A DNA stretch of 27,498 nucleotides from Porticoccus sp. (GTDB lineage Bacteria > Pseudomonadota > Gammaproteobacteria > Pseudomonadales > Porticoccaceae). Location of the stretch: assembly GCA_011049795.1 (NCBI GenBank), contig DRHD01000037.1, positions 1 through 27,498 on the forward strand, given 5' to 3'. Positions 8,626 to 18,178 of this stretch are shown in pieces. The first letter of the stretch is position 1; each line of letters starts with the position of its first letter. A model generated the notes under the pieces. The model did not search any database, had not been told where the DNA came from, and saw only the letters and a list, made by a program, of their open reading frames with translations. Both the position numbers and the translations under genes were made by a program.

Positions 8626-11600
8626 ATGGTGTTGCTACATACAGGAGACCGCCATTACAGGCGGAATAGAATTATGAGAAAACTCAAATTTTGGCAAATT
8701 GCAGTTATAGCTCTTAGCCTAGTGTCTACTCCAGCATTGACTGATGATACTGAAATCTATTTTGGTACCCCTGCGGCTGAAGATGCGGTGCCACCCTTTG
8801 TGATGCTATCGCTTGATTGGCGTTCTAACCTTGGGTCGCCTCAGTGTACATACCATAGTGACCCAGATCTTTCTGATTGTGATGGCGATGACGAGCTTGG
8901 GCCAGATATTTATGCGGCGTTAGTTGATGAAGGTCGGCTGTCTGATGGCGATGATGTTACATTATTTGACGCTTTCCGCGGTGTACTGATAGTGGTCTTT
9001 GACCGGATTGAGCCTCAGGGCTTTCAGATTGGCTTTATGATGAGCCACCAGAATGAAAATAACTGTACTGCAATTGATGGTGATCTAGGTAACGATAAAG
9101 GGTGTAGTGACGGGGGGTATATCCTACGTGGGTTTGATGTGGTGGATGAAACTGCTGCAGGTCAGGCGTCCAAAGAAGAATTACTGGATATCGTGGCAAA
9201 TCTTCCGGTACCCCAGGGAAGCTTGGCCCACAATTATCAGGGGCGTGAGCTGTTTTTTGAATTTTACCGTTATCTGACGGGTGGTGCCGTTCTTAATGGG
9301 CACAAAGGTTGGTCGGATTTTGATAGTGATCGTTTAAATGGTAAGGGTCACTATAACTTGGACCAAGAGTATGCCGCTGATAGCGGTGGAGGTAGTAGTA
9401 CTAGCGGGCAGGGTGATTGTGATTTTGATGCGGACAGGGGGTGCGAAAATACATCGCCTAGTGTAGATAGCAATATCGATAATGATAATCCTCCTAATAT
9501 TATATCCCCTTGGACAACCTGGGATATGGACATCGATGATGGTGATAAGTATACGAGCCCTTACACCGTTGGTGACTATTCTTGCAGTAAAACCTATACC
9601 ATTAACTTTTTGTTCCAGGTGTCTCAGCAAGATGCTGATTGGAATACAGCGATATCCAAAGATATTGGTAACGACCCTAGTGAGCAAGGACTGGAGTTAG
9701 CTAATACCTCTGGTGATAATGCCTTCCCTGAAATTATTTCTAAATTACACACATTTGACCACGCAAGTGCAGATGTAGGGGTAGATATTGAGGGTAACCA
9801 AAATGTCACGTCCTTCTTCATTGTCGACAAAATAAATACTAAAACTCGTTCTTATGCTGAGGCTGGCGGCACGGTTAAACCCTATTCTTCTTCAGAAGAT
9901 CCCAAGCAGCTTATAGATGACATTATTGATATTTTTAATAGTATTACGTCGGTGAGTAGCACCTTCACTGCTGCATCGGTACCGGTTAACGTACAGAACC
10001 GTACGGAAGCACTCCCAGATATGTATCTGGCACTTTTTAAAGTAGATCCTGACGGTTATCCCCTGTGGCCGGGTAATGTCAAAAAACTCAGAATTGATTC
10101 CGAATTAGAAGATGACGGCACAACATCAATTGTCATTGAGGATGCTCTGGGTAATACGGCGTTTAACCCCATTACCGGGCGCATCAGTGATGATTCCTTA
10201 ACCTTTTGGACTGATGTAAATGCGCTAGATGTGGATACTGCTGACCCAGATGTCGATCCTGACAATGGCGGTAAAGACGGCAGTTCTATTACCCGTGGTG
10301 GTGCAGGGCATCTTGTGCCGGGTTACCGAGTTAATAAAGATACTCTTCTGCCCGAAACTAATGACCCTACCGAGGCAAATACCAGTTTGAGTGATACGGA
10401 TGGCCGTCAGTTATTCCTCAGCCCAGATGTTGTAGTTGGTACTGCCTCTACAGGTAATGCACTGATTCCGTTGGATGCAAACAGCGTATCTGTCGGGTCA
10501 CTAGCTGTTGATGAGGATATTCAGAAGTTACTTGAAATCCTTATTGAGGATAGTGGTAATCTTGGGACATATATCAGTAATACTGACTTTATTGATGAAA
10601 TTGAAAGTAATGCCCAAGAGGATTTTTCTCTACTGGCGGATGAGGGTGAAGTTAGAGCCGCAGCTACTCAAATTCTATTAAAGTGGGTTAGGGGTATCGA
10701 TGTTTTTGATTGGGATGGAGATACTGAGTTCGATGATGCTCGTCCATGGATGATGGGTGACCCACTACATTCCAGACCCCTGACTCTAAACTACGGTCCT
10801 TTGGGTGGTTATGTAGAGAACAATCAACACCTCCGTATTTTGTTTGGTACCAGTGACGGTTTTCTGCATTCAATTCGAAATACTCTTCCCGGAGATCCCG
10901 GTGTTGGAGTTGATTATGATCCTGACCTAGAATCTGGCGTTGAAGAATGGGCCTTTATGCCCCGGGAATTGTTAGCTAATGTTCCCGATTTGATCAAGCA
11001 AACCTTTGTAGGGGAAGATAAACCCTACGGGATCGACTTGGCTCCCATTTCTTTTGTTATCGATAATGATCACGATGGCATTATTGAGCGTGGCTCAGGC
11101 GGTAATGATTCAAGATGTGAGCCTGGGGGGGATGACCAGTCTGACCCCACCGACCTCAATTGTGACAAGGCTTATGTTTACATTGGTCTTAGACGAGGAG
11201 GAAAGTCCTACTATGGATTGGATGTCTCCGACCCTGAGGATGAGCCAAGGTTATTGTGGCAGATTACCAATGAGGGCACGGGAACCGATTTTGAGGAGCT
11301 GGGTATGAGTTTCTCAACACCTCGACAGGTTTGGGTTAGATTTGAAGACGATACTGTGAACGAATTTAGTGGTGAGAATGTTCCCGTTCCGGTATTGATC
11401 TTTGGTGGTGGGCTCTACGGAGGCTGGACCGATGATCGCAGTGGGCGTGTGGGGCGTGATGACCTGTCCTATGATGTGACTACCGATGCGGTCGACGGTC
11501 ATGACCCGGAAGGTGCGGCACTCTTTATTGTACATGCTCGAACCGGGGAGCTGATTTGGAAGGCCACTTGGGGGGCATCGGAAGGTGGTGTATCAGCTAA

Positions 11601-12534
11601 TGAATATCACCACAATGAATTAATTCATAGTATTCCCGCTGCGGTGACACCGATTGATTCGGATGGTAACGGTATTACAGACCGAGTGTATGTGGGGGAT
11701 ACGGGTGGCAATGTCTGGCGCTTCGAGTTGCCTGAGTTTAATCCAGCAAATCCCGATTCTAATTATCAAAATAACTTCCGTGAAGATTTCTGGCGTGCAA
11801 CAAAGCTGGCTGAGTTAGGTGGTAGTGTGGGATCTGTCAATGACCGTCGTTTCTATCATGGGTTGAGCATTATTCAGGGGCGTGATTCCATTGGTCGTTA
11901 CGATGGTATTGCTATAGGCTCTGGTGATCGAACCCACCCGCAGTCCGCACCTTCGACGATTGATAACATGTTTTTCTTTATCAAAGATCGAGAAATTTAT
12001 GCAGATGATGATTTGACGGCCAGTACAGGGGTTGATGGGCGTACTCCCTTGGTACTTAATGATATATTTGATGTGACGAGTAGTTGTATTAACGATAGTA
12101 ATAGTGATACCGATACCAGCAATCAGTGCAGTGCCGCAGACCTTGCCAATGGTTGGAAGCTGAGTTTGGGTGAGACTGGGGAGAAAAATCTGTCCATTCC
12201 GCTAATCTCTGGTGGCAATGTCAACTTTACTACCTACCTTCCTGAGGGTGGTGAAGCAGAGGGTGAGTGTGCGGCGAGTATTGGTGCCAGCCGACTTTAT
12301 CAGGTAGCAGTCCGGGATGGTTCTCCCGATATCCACCTTCATTCCCATCTGCAGGGTGATATTCTGCAGGCATCAGACAGATATCTGGACTTGGCATCAG
12401 GTATTGATGGCGGGGTTACAGCCGTTTCGCCCAGTACTGGATTGGCTGGTGGCACCCAGACAAAATTGGGTGATCAGCGCCCCAATACCTTCTTCTGGCG
12501 TGAAATTAATGTTGATGTATTGGATAAACCATGA
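8626..12534 (+). CDS. pilY1: Type IV pilus tip adhesin/assembly protein PilY1
   Basis: Large exported protein of 1302 residues that caps the pilus tip, opposes retraction and can act in adhesion. The C-terminal third is the PilY1 beta-propeller (Neisseria PilC type). The loop DSDGNGITD at residues 1011-1019, followed by RVYVGDTGGNVWRF, matches the calcium site that controls retraction in Pseudomonas PilY1. A second acidic loop, DNDHDGIIE, is at 813-821. The N-terminal region (ELFFEFYRYLTGG, then YTINFLFQVSQQDADWN) resembles the divergent von Willebrand A-like part of the family. Where a MIDAS motif DxSxS would be expected it reads LSLDWRSNLGS. Two starts compete: ATG 8626 has AAGGA five bases upstream, while ATG 8674 (residue 17) begins a classic signal peptide (MRKLKFWQIAVIALSLVS) but has a weaker ribosome site. 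Confidence 0.93.
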   Translation: MVLLHTGDRHYRRNRIMRKLKFWQIAVIALSLVSTPALTDDTEIYFGTPAAEDAVPPFVMLSLDWRSNLGSPQCTYHSDPDLSDCDGDDELGPDIYAALVDEGRLSDGDDVTLFDAFRGVLIVVFDRIEPQGFQIGFMMSHQNENNCTAIDGDLGNDKGCSDGGYILRGFDVVDETAAGQASKEELLDIVANLPVPQGSLAHNYQGRELFFEFYRYLTGGAVLNGHKGWSDFDSDRLNGKGHYNLDQEYAADSGGGSSTSGQGDCDFDADRGCENTSPSVDSNIDNDNPPNIISPWTTWDMDIDDGDKYTSPYTVGDYSCSKTYTINFLFQVSQQDADWNTAISKDIGNDPSEQGLELANTSGDNAFPEIISKLHTFDHASADVGVDIEGNQNVTSFFIVDKINTKTRSYAEAGGTVKPYSSSEDPKQLIDDIIDIFNSITSVSSTFTAASVPVNVQNRTEALPDMYLALFKVDPDGYPLWPGNVKKLRIDSELEDDGTTSIVIEDALGNTAFNPITGRISDDSLTFWTDVNALDVDTADPDVDPDNGGKDGSSITRGGAGHLVPGYRVNKDTLLPETNDPTEANTSLSDTDGRQLFLSPDVVVGTASTGNALIPLDANSVSVGSLAVDEDIQKLLEILIEDSGNLGTYISNTDFIDEIESNAQEDFSLLADEGEVRAAATQILLKWVRGIDVFDWDGDTEFDDARPWMMGDPLHSRPLTLNYGPLGGYVENNQHLRILFGTSDGFLHSIRNTLPGDPGVGVDYDPDLESGVEEWAFMPRELLANVPDLIKQTFVGEDKPYGIDLAPISFVIDNDHDGIIERGSGGNDSRCEPGGDDQSDPTDLNCDKAYVYIGLRRGGKSYYGLDVSDPEDEPRLLWQITNEGTGTDFEELGMSFSTPRQVWVRFEDDTVNEFSGENVPVPVLIFGGGLYGGWTDDRSGRVGRDDLSYDVTTDAVDGHDPEGAALFIVHARTGELIWKATWGASEGGVSANEYHHNELIHSIPAAVTPIDSDGNGITDRVYVGDTGGNVWRFELPEFNPANPDSNYQNNFREDFWRATKLAELGGSVGSVNDRRFYHGLSIIQGRDSIGRYDGIAIGSGDRTHPQSAPSTIDNMFFFIKDREIYADDDLTASTGVDGRTPLVLNDIFDVTSSCINDSNSDTDTSNQCSAADLANGWKLSLGETGEKNLSIPLISGGNVNFTTYLPEGGEAEGECAASIGASRLYQVAVRDGSPDIHLHSHLQGDILQASDRYLDLASGIDGGVTAVSPSTGLAGGTQTKLGDQRPNTFFWREINVDVLDKP

Positions 12535-12551
12535 GGTGGGGAGCGATAAAA

Positions 12552-13001
12552 ATGATGCCAAAAAGTAAGGGGTTCACATTAATCGAAGTAATGATTGTCG
12601 TTGCCATTATCGCTATTCTTGTCGGGATTGCTTTGCCCAACTACCGAGAGTATGTCCTTCGTTCCAATCGGGCTGTTGCTAAAGCTGCACTCCTTGAGGT
12701 GGCATCTAGGCAAGAGCAGTACTTCCTAAATAACCGTTCTTATACCCACTTACTGACAGATCTTGGATATGAGGCAAGTTACTTTATCGACAGTGAGGGG
12801 CAGCCCCTTGCGGCTGTAACGGGTAGTATTTATAAGATGATTATTACGGCACCCGACTCGAACACAGGTGAAACAATTTATACGTTATCAGCTGTTCCAC
12901 ACGGTAGCCAAACCGAGGATACAAAGTGCGGTACATTGGGTTTTGATGATCAGGCAGACAAAACAGTAACTGTATCTGGGAACGCGTCCTACTGTTGGTA
13001 G
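12552..13001 (+). CDS. pilE: Type IV pilus minor pilin PilE
   Basis: Prepilin of 149 residues. The leader MMPKSKG is followed by FTLIEVMIVVAIIAILVGIALPNY, a near-textbook type IVa pilin N-terminus with Glu at mature position 5. The globular part has LLEVASRQEQYFLNNRSY and a C-terminal Cys pair (KCGTLGF, then SYCW) that should close the D-region disulfide loop. GGGGAG at 12538-12543, eight bases before ATG 12552, fixes the start; the ATG at 12531 that overlaps pilY1 would give an odd leader. It is the last gene of the cluster. A pilY2 gene, present between pilY1 and pilE in Pseudomonas aeruginosa, is absent. Only five bases separate its stop from the convergent pilR. Confidence 0.92.
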   Translation: MMPKSKGFTLIEVMIVVAIIAILVGIALPNYREYVLRSNRAVAKAALLEVASRQEQYFLNNRSYTHLLTDLGYEASYFIDSEGQPLAAVTGSIYKMIITAPDSNTGETIYTLSAVPHGSQTEDTKCGTLGFDDQADKTVTVSGNASYCW

Positions 13002-13006
13002 CGCGC

Positions 13007-14365
13007 TTACTCTATTTCAAATTTCTTTAATTTATGTCGAATCTGCCGAAAGCTGATCCCCAGCTCTTTGGCGGTGGCGGTTTTATTCCAGCGGTTTCTT
13101 TCTAGTGCACTGATCAACATATCTTTTTCAATAGTAGCAAGATAGTCATCGATGGAATCGAACTCTTCTGTGGTTCGAGTGCTGCTCTTCGTACCTTGGT
13201 GGAGTTGTTCTATTGAGGGTGTTTCTGTTTTAAGTTGAAGGTCTTCAGGGCCTATGGCAGACCCATGACAGAGAGTAAAAGCCCTTTCCAGTGTATTTTC
13301 TAATTCACGGATATTACCGGGAAAACTGTATTCTAATAAGGCTTGAAGTGCTTCATCCGAGAGTGTCGGTACTGGGAGGTCAGACGCGCTGGCAAACCGT
13401 TCCAGAAACGTCTTTGCCAGTTGCGGGATATCATCTTTACGTTCACGCAAACTGGGCACTGGAAGCTCGATCACATTGATGCGGTAAAATAAGTCCTGAC
13501 GGAACTGATTGCTTTGTACCTCTTTTGCCAGGTTTTTGTGGGTGGCGCTGAGAATTCGAACATCCACAGGTATTTCATCTTCAGCACCCACAGGCCGGAT
13601 ACTTTTTTCCTGTATGGCACGGAGGAGTTTCACCTGCATTTCAAGGGGTAGGTCGGCAATCTCATCGAGTAATAGTGTTCCTCCATTGGCAGCCTGAAAT
13701 AGCCCTTGTTTATCCTGGTGTGCACCGGTAAAACTACCTTTTCTATGGCCAAAAAACTCACTTTCCATAAGCTCAGAAGGAATAGCTCCGCAGTTAACCG
13801 GGATAAATGGCCCTGCACAACGGGGTCCCAGGGCATGAATAGCTCGGGCGACCAGTTCTTTGCCGCTGCCTGATTCACCGCTGATAAAAATGGGTGCCTG
13901 ACTACGTGCAACACGCCTTATTTGTTGTTTGAGAGACTCCATGGCGGATGAAGTCCCAATTAAGGAGGTCGAGGACGATGTTTTTTCAGCTTCACCCTGA
14001 TCCAGCTTGAGCGCTGACTGTACAATATTGCGCAAACGAATCAGTTCTAATGGCTTGGAAATAAAATCGAAGGCACCTTTTTTTAGAGCCTCTATGGCAA
14101 TCGCCATATTACCGTAGGCGGAAATCATCGCAATTGGAAGGTGCGGGTGGCAGGCCTGGACATGGTCAACCAGTTCAAGACCATTGCCGTCAGGCAGGTT
14201 CATATCTGTCAGGCAGATATCAAAATGTTCACTGTCCAATAGCTTGCGAGCTTTGGTCAGTTTGGCCGCAGTCACTACTTCTAGCCCCATCTGTTCCAAG
14301 GTCATGGACAGTAGTTCTCGAATATCAGGTTCATCATCAACGACTAGGGCACGTTTTTTCATCAT
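13007..14365 (-). CDS. pilR: Type IV pilus sigma-54 response regulator PilR
   Basis: NtrC-type activator of 452 residues. The receiver domain spans about 1-120 with the phospho-acceptor D54 (CLTDMNLPDG). The AAA+ domain has Walker A GESGSGKE at 163-170, the sigma-54 contact loop GSFTGA at 210-215, Walker B GTLLLDEI at 229-236 and arginine-finger candidates near 289-295. A Fis-type helix-turn-helix at the C-terminus (about 428-448, TATAKELGISFRQIRHKL) completes it. In Pseudomonas, PilR activates the major pilin gene pilA, which is not in this window. Its start overlaps the pilS stop by four bases (ATGA), so the pair is coupled. The specific call as PilR rather than another NtrC-like regulator rests on PilS and pilus-gene context. 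Confidence 0.93.
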   Translation of the reverse strand: MMKKRALVVDDEPDIRELLSMTLEQMGLEVVTAAKLTKARKLLDSEHFDICLTDMNLPDGNGLELVDHVQACHPHLPIAMISAYGNMAIAIEALKKGAFDFISKPLELIRLRNIVQSALKLDQGEAEKTSSSTSLIGTSSAMESLKQQIRRVARSQAPIFISGESGSGKELVARAIHALGPRCAGPFIPVNCGAIPSELMESEFFGHRKGSFTGAHQDKQGLFQAANGGTLLLDEIADLPLEMQVKLLRAIQEKSIRPVGAEDEIPVDVRILSATHKNLAKEVQSNQFRQDLFYRINVIELPVPSLRERKDDIPQLAKTFLERFASASDLPVPTLSDEALQALLEYSFPGNIRELENTLERAFTLCHGSAIGPEDLQLKTETPSIEQLHQGTKSSTRTTEEFDSIDDYLATIEKDMLISALERNRWNKTATAKELGISFRQIRHKLKKFEIE

Positions 14366-15990
14366 GAAGAAGCTCTCGGTAATAGCCGTTCCGTGTGGGA
14401 GAAACCCACTCGAAAATGGCTGTTTTCTGGTGTGTCACCAAAGTAATTGAGTGAGGCGTAGTTTACCTCACAAAGCTCTTTGGCCAAGTAGAGCCCCAAT
14501 CCAGACCCTTCGTGAGATGTTGTAAAAAATGGCTCGAAAATATGCTCCTGATCATTCTTGGGAATACCAGGCCCCTTATCATAGACATCCAGAAAGGGGA
14601 GGCTGGAGTTTAAATCTTTTGAAATGACTAGCTTGATCCAGTGTTGACTCACTTCTTGGTGGCTGAACCTCATACCATTATCTACTAAGTTTGTCAGAAT
14701 CCGCGTCAGGTGAACGGGGTCAAAAAAGATCTGAGTATCTGTGTCATCACTTTCAATTTCCATAACAGTAAGAGACTGATGGCCATCCAGATATTCAAGG
14801 CGAAATTTTTTCAGCCATTGTAATAACCACAATTTTTGAAATGCAGGTGGTTTTTGTCCTGATAGTTGTAATACGTTATCAACGATTTGATTCACACGAT
14901 TGCAGTGACGGTAGATTATATCAAGTAACTTCGTTTGGCTTTCACTTGTAGGTTGCTCAGAGAGTAATTGTGATGCATGGCTGATCGCTCCTAAGGGGTT
15001 GCGAATTTCATGGGCAATACTGCCCGTTAGCCTGCCGAGTGATGAAAGCTTCAGTTGTTGGGCGTGCTGGGCAAGTGTGCGAGTATCTTCCAGAAAAATC
15101 AGTGTTTGTTTGGCTGCACCACGGTGTAGGGAGGTAAAATTAGCCTGTAATTCTTGTGCTGAAGAAGTCGCTTTAAATGTAGGTGTTCTCAACCAAGGAT
15201 AGGTTCGCCAGCGCTCAAGTTGTTTAAACAGCGGAGGGATAAGCCTGAGTGTTTGGTTGGTTCCCAGGGGTTTACCCGGTTGTTGTCCCCCGAGCAACTG
15301 CATTGCAGAGCTGTTGATCAGCTGGATATTGTCATTGCTATCAACAACGACAATTCCGGTGTGCATTCTCTTTACAATCGATTCATTCAGTCTTTGATGT
15401 TGAGCGCTTTCAGTGGCTCTTTTTGATGCAATAGTTTGGGCGACCCGAATGCGCTGGGTCAGCATTTGAAAGATTAGCGCAGTGATAAATAACAGAATAC
15501 CCAAAATTCCCGCTGGAAATATAGCTTCTTGGTTCCTTTCCAGTAGTAGGATAGTGGTTAGAGTTTCTGTCATCACGAAGATGCTGGCAATCGCTGCCAA
15601 TAATAGGGATAACCGGCCCGCGACGAAGATACTGCCCGCTGCCACAATGGTTAGCATCAGAAAGCCCAGGCCACTTTCTAGACCTCCGCTGGCATGCATC
15701 ATCAGAGTGATCGCCACCATATCGGTCAACAACATGAAAAACAGTAACTGAATGCCCGGGCCGGACTGGTTGAAGCGAAAGTAGAGTAGTGTGAGCAGGC
15801 AGAGTGATGTGTACGCGGAGGTTGTTGTCAGAAATAATTGATGGTCTTCACTACCTAGAATTTTAAAGGCGATACCGGAAAGGTACATAATAAGTAATAG
15901 AGCAGCGAGCACAGTCCTATAGTAGGCATAAACCTTCAGTAGGCCATCGGGGGCGGTACTTGTTTCAACCTGATCGACTTGCAGTGGCAT
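14362..15990 (-). CDS. pilS: Type IV pilus sensor histidine kinase PilS
   Basis: Membrane sensor kinase of 542 residues. About six hydrophobic segments lie between residues 25 and 178, with very short loops, as in PilS. A PAS-like region follows at about 200-300 (MHTGIVVVDSNDNIQLIN). The H-box is LTGSIAHEIRNPLGA with the phosphorylated His at 327. The ATPase domain has the N-box (LTRILTNLVDNGMRFS), the G1 box DKGPGIP at 471-477 and the G2 box GSGLGLYLAKEL. PilS senses pilin in the membrane in Pseudomonas and controls PilR. The ATG at 15990 was kept; the 234 bases before it (15991-16224) separate it from nadE on the same strand and may hold its own promoter, though no convincing one was found. 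Confidence 0.93.
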   Translation of the reverse strand: MPLQVDQVETSTAPDGLLKVYAYYRTVLAALLLIMYLSGIAFKILGSEDHQLFLTTTSAYTSLCLLTLLYFRFNQSGPGIQLLFFMLLTDMVAITLMMHASGGLESGLGFLMLTIVAAGSIFVAGRLSLLLAAIASIFVMTETLTTILLLERNQEAIFPAGILGILLFITALIFQMLTQRIRVAQTIASKRATESAQHQRLNESIVKRMHTGIVVVDSNDNIQLINSSAMQLLGGQQPGKPLGTNQTLRLIPPLFKQLERWRTYPWLRTPTFKATSSAQELQANFTSLHRGAAKQTLIFLEDTRTLAQHAQQLKLSSLGRLTGSIAHEIRNPLGAISHASQLLSEQPTSESQTKLLDIIYRHCNRVNQIVDNVLQLSGQKPPAFQKLWLLQWLKKFRLEYLDGHQSLTVMEIESDDTDTQIFFDPVHLTRILTNLVDNGMRFSHQEVSQHWIKLVISKDLNSSLPFLDVYDKGPGIPKNDQEHIFEPFFTTSHEGSGLGLYLAKELCEVNYASLNYFGDTPENSHFRVGFSHTERLLPRASS

Positions 15991-16214
15991 AACTGCCCTT
16001 TATTTCTGTTTATGATGAGATTCTATCTGAAAAAAGCATTTTGTATCACGGTGAAAAAGGTGTGATTGGGTGTTGCTTCTCTATATTGAGTAGTTACTTC
16101 ACTACAGAAGTGCTCAAAGGGTGTTTATGAGTCAGTAGGTGCTTGAGACTAATGAGTGATAGATAGGCTAACTGACTGTTTTCTATCAGCCATAGTATCA
16201 ATCACAGCATCAGA

Positions 16215-16233
16215 TACAGTTTTGCTAACTGTA
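16215..16233. repeat. Short inverted repeat across the nadE stop codon
   Basis: TACAGTT (16215-16221) and AACTGTA (16227-16233) are perfect complements around a five-base loop. On the minus strand this hairpin spans the end of nadE. No run of T follows, so it is at best a weak terminator or an mRNA 3'-end structure. Confidence 0.35.
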
Positions 16234-17058
16234 GATAGTAGGGATAGGTTGACGTTTGTGCTGGGTTTTTTGGTAAATCTCGACGATACGAGTTTTTGTA
16301 GTTTCGCGAACGAGTTTTCCTTCTAGAAAATCATCAAGCTCATCGTAGGTAATGCCGAGGGCATGTTCATCGGCTTTTTGGGGCACTAGACACTCTAGGT
16401 CTGCCGTAGGTATTTTTTTAATCAAGCTCAGGGGTGCACCGAGAAATTCTGCAATTTGTCGAACTTGACGCTTACTTAAACCAAACAGTGGTGCTAGATC
16501 ACAGGCACCATCCCCCCATTTGGTGAAAAACCCAGTAATGTTCTCGGCAGAGTGATCAGTGCCAATGACCAAGCCGTCCAAAAGACCAGCAAGTTCATAC
16601 TGAATCACCATGCGAACACGAGCCTTGGTATTACCCTTGGAAAAGTCGGTGACGGATTCAGAGGCTGTTATTAGGCCGTTCTCACTTAATACACTCAGCA
16701 CTTCATCATGTACACCGTCTGCTCCAGGCTTTGCATTCACAGTCAAGCTTTCAGAAGGCTGAATAAATTTCAGCGCTAATTGAGCATCGTCTTCATCGGC
16801 CTGAACACCATAGGGTAGTCTGACGGCAATAAAGCGGTAATTAAGGTCGGACTGTTTTTGGTTGAGCTGGTCTATAGCCAGCTGAGCCAGTCTGCCACAG
16901 GTGGTAGAGTCAATGCCGCCGCTAACACCGAGAATAAGGTTTGTGGTGCCAGATTGAACCAGTTTGGATTTGATGAAATTAACGCGACGCTCCACTTCAA
17001 AAGCAGGGTCGATGTTAGGTAAGACCTTCATCTCCCTACGAATTGCATCAATATCCAT
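16225..17058 (-). CDS. nadE: Ammonia-dependent NAD(+) synthetase
   Basis: Final step of NAD synthesis: adenylation and amidation of nicotinate adenine dinucleotide with ammonia. The product has 277 residues, matching the single-domain E. coli enzyme (275), with no glutaminase domain. The ATP pyrophosphatase loop GVSGGIDST is at 44-52. Also seen are [22 protein letters not shown], the NaAD and magnesium-site region, and the family block [17 protein letters not shown]. The end [10 protein letters not shown] is also typical. The gene follows bamD by 34 bases on the same strand and precedes pilS, so bamD and nadE probably share a transcript. Confidence 0.96.
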   Translation of the reverse strand: MDIDAIRREMKVLPNIDPAFEVERRVNFIKSKLVQSGTTNLILGVSGGIDSTTCGRLAQLAIDQLNQKQSDLNYRFIAVRLPYGVQADEDDAQLALKFIQPSESLTVNAKPGADGVHDEVLSVLSENGLITASESVTDFSKGNTKARVRMVIQYELAGLLDGLVIGTDHSAENITGFFTKWGDGACDLAPLFGLSKRQVRQIAEFLGAPLSLIKKIPTADLECLVPQKADEHALGITYDELDDFLEGKLVRETTKTRIVEIYQKTQHKRQPIPTIYS

Positions 17059-17092
17059 GGCTTAATTCTTGGGTTAATGGTGATAAGGGGGG

Positions 17093-18070
17093 TTAGTTAA
17101 AAACCCCAAAAGTGAGCTGTTCAAACCAGGATTTTTCTGCCCGGGCGGCGTCTTGGCCGGATTTTTTATAGCGTTCACTAAAAACATGGCGGGTATCAAA
17201 ACCAATAGTTTCTGGCTTGTCATAGAGTCCTGCCGTCAGTTTATTCACCCAGCTACGTTTGAATCCGGCGGTTTCTTCTTGATAGAGGAAATTGCCGCTT
17301 TCGTCGAGCGCAGGGTGTTGCGGGTAGTTGGCAACTAATAATTTGACCGCGTCATCAGATAAATCCTGCATTTGCATCAGGTAATAAGCCTCAGCCATAA
17401 CAGCAAGACCATCTGGAACGGCAGGAGTCATCTGATAATTTTCAACAACATAGCGCCCTCGGTTGGCCGCGGCAAGGTAGGCGCCACGCAGAAAGTAGTA
17501 GTTAGCTGCATGAATTTCGAGTCGTGCCATGTTATTACGCAGGTAGATGGTTCGTTTACGGGCATCGGGTGCATAGAGGCTATCAGGGTACCGGTTCAAT
17601 AGCTCATTAAATGAGACCAAAGACTCGCGGGCAGAACCAGGGTCACGCTTGGATTCATCGACGGGTATTAGCTGTTCAAAAAAACCTTTGTTTTTCGAAA
17701 AGAAAGAAAGCCCTTTTAAATAGTATGCATAGTCTATATTGGGATGTTGAGGGTGTAACCTGATGAACCTATCTGCAGAAGCAATGGCAGCCTCAAAGTC
17801 GCCCGCACGATAGCGGGCATAAATGAGTTCTAACTGGGCCTGCTCTGCGTAGTCCCCAAAGGGGTGTTGAGCTTCCAGTGCTTCCAGGTTTTCAATGGCG
17901 GTCTGCCAGAAGCCTGCATCTAAATCGTCCTGAATAACCTCGTAGAAGTTTTTTTCGGAGAAGTCACTGGTATCTCGTGCTTCTTGGTTGATTTGGTCGG
18001 CGCCTTTCAGCCATGAGCAGCCGGTGACCAATAGTGCTGTGCATAACAACAGAGGAGTCAAAAATCGCAT
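17093..18070 (-). CDS. bamD: Outer membrane protein assembly factor BamD (lipoprotein)
   Basis: Essential lipoprotein of the BAM complex that inserts beta-barrel proteins into the outer membrane. The 325-residue precursor has a lipoprotein signal peptide with the lipobox LVTGC and lipidated Cys at residue 18. Tetratricopeptide-like repeats follow, for example AIENLEALEAQHPFGDYAEQ and AIASADRFIRLHPQHPNIDY. The length resembles the longer Pseudomonas-type BamD rather than the 245 residues of E. coli. The gene is divergent from rluD across 108 bases, the arrangement found in many Gammaproteobacteria. Signal peptidase II, encoded at 2990, would process it. Confidence 0.95.
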   Translation of the reverse strand: MRFLTPLLLCTALLVTGCSWLKGADQINQEARDTSDFSEKNFYEVIQDDLDAGFWQTAIENLEALEAQHPFGDYAEQAQLELIYARYRAGDFEAAIASADRFIRLHPQHPNIDYAYYLKGLSFFSKNKGFFEQLIPVDESKRDPGSARESLVSFNELLNRYPDSLYAPDARKRTIYLRNNMARLEIHAANYYFLRGAYLAAANRGRYVVENYQMTPAVPDGLAVMAEAYYLMQMQDLSDDAVKLLVANYPQHPALDESGNFLYQEETAGFKRSWVNKLTAGLYDKPETIGFDTRHVFSERYKKSGQDAARAEKSWFEQLTFGVFN

Positions 18071-18110
18071 GTTAGTGGTTAAATCCCGATGAGTAAGCCG
18101 TAAAGTGTTC

Positions 18111-18138
18111 TTGTTAGCTGGTGCAATGCCTGTAAGAT
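18111..18138 (+). promoter_or_regulatory. Possible promoter of rluD
   Basis: TTGTTA at 18111-18116 and TAAGAT at 18133-18138 with 16 bases between, in the 108-base gap between divergent bamD and rluD. Both elements are partial matches, four of six each. It is a suggestion from position more than sequence. Confidence 0.25.
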
Positions 18139-18178
18139 TCGCTATTTAACCACAGGCCCGACGGGATGCAAAACACCG

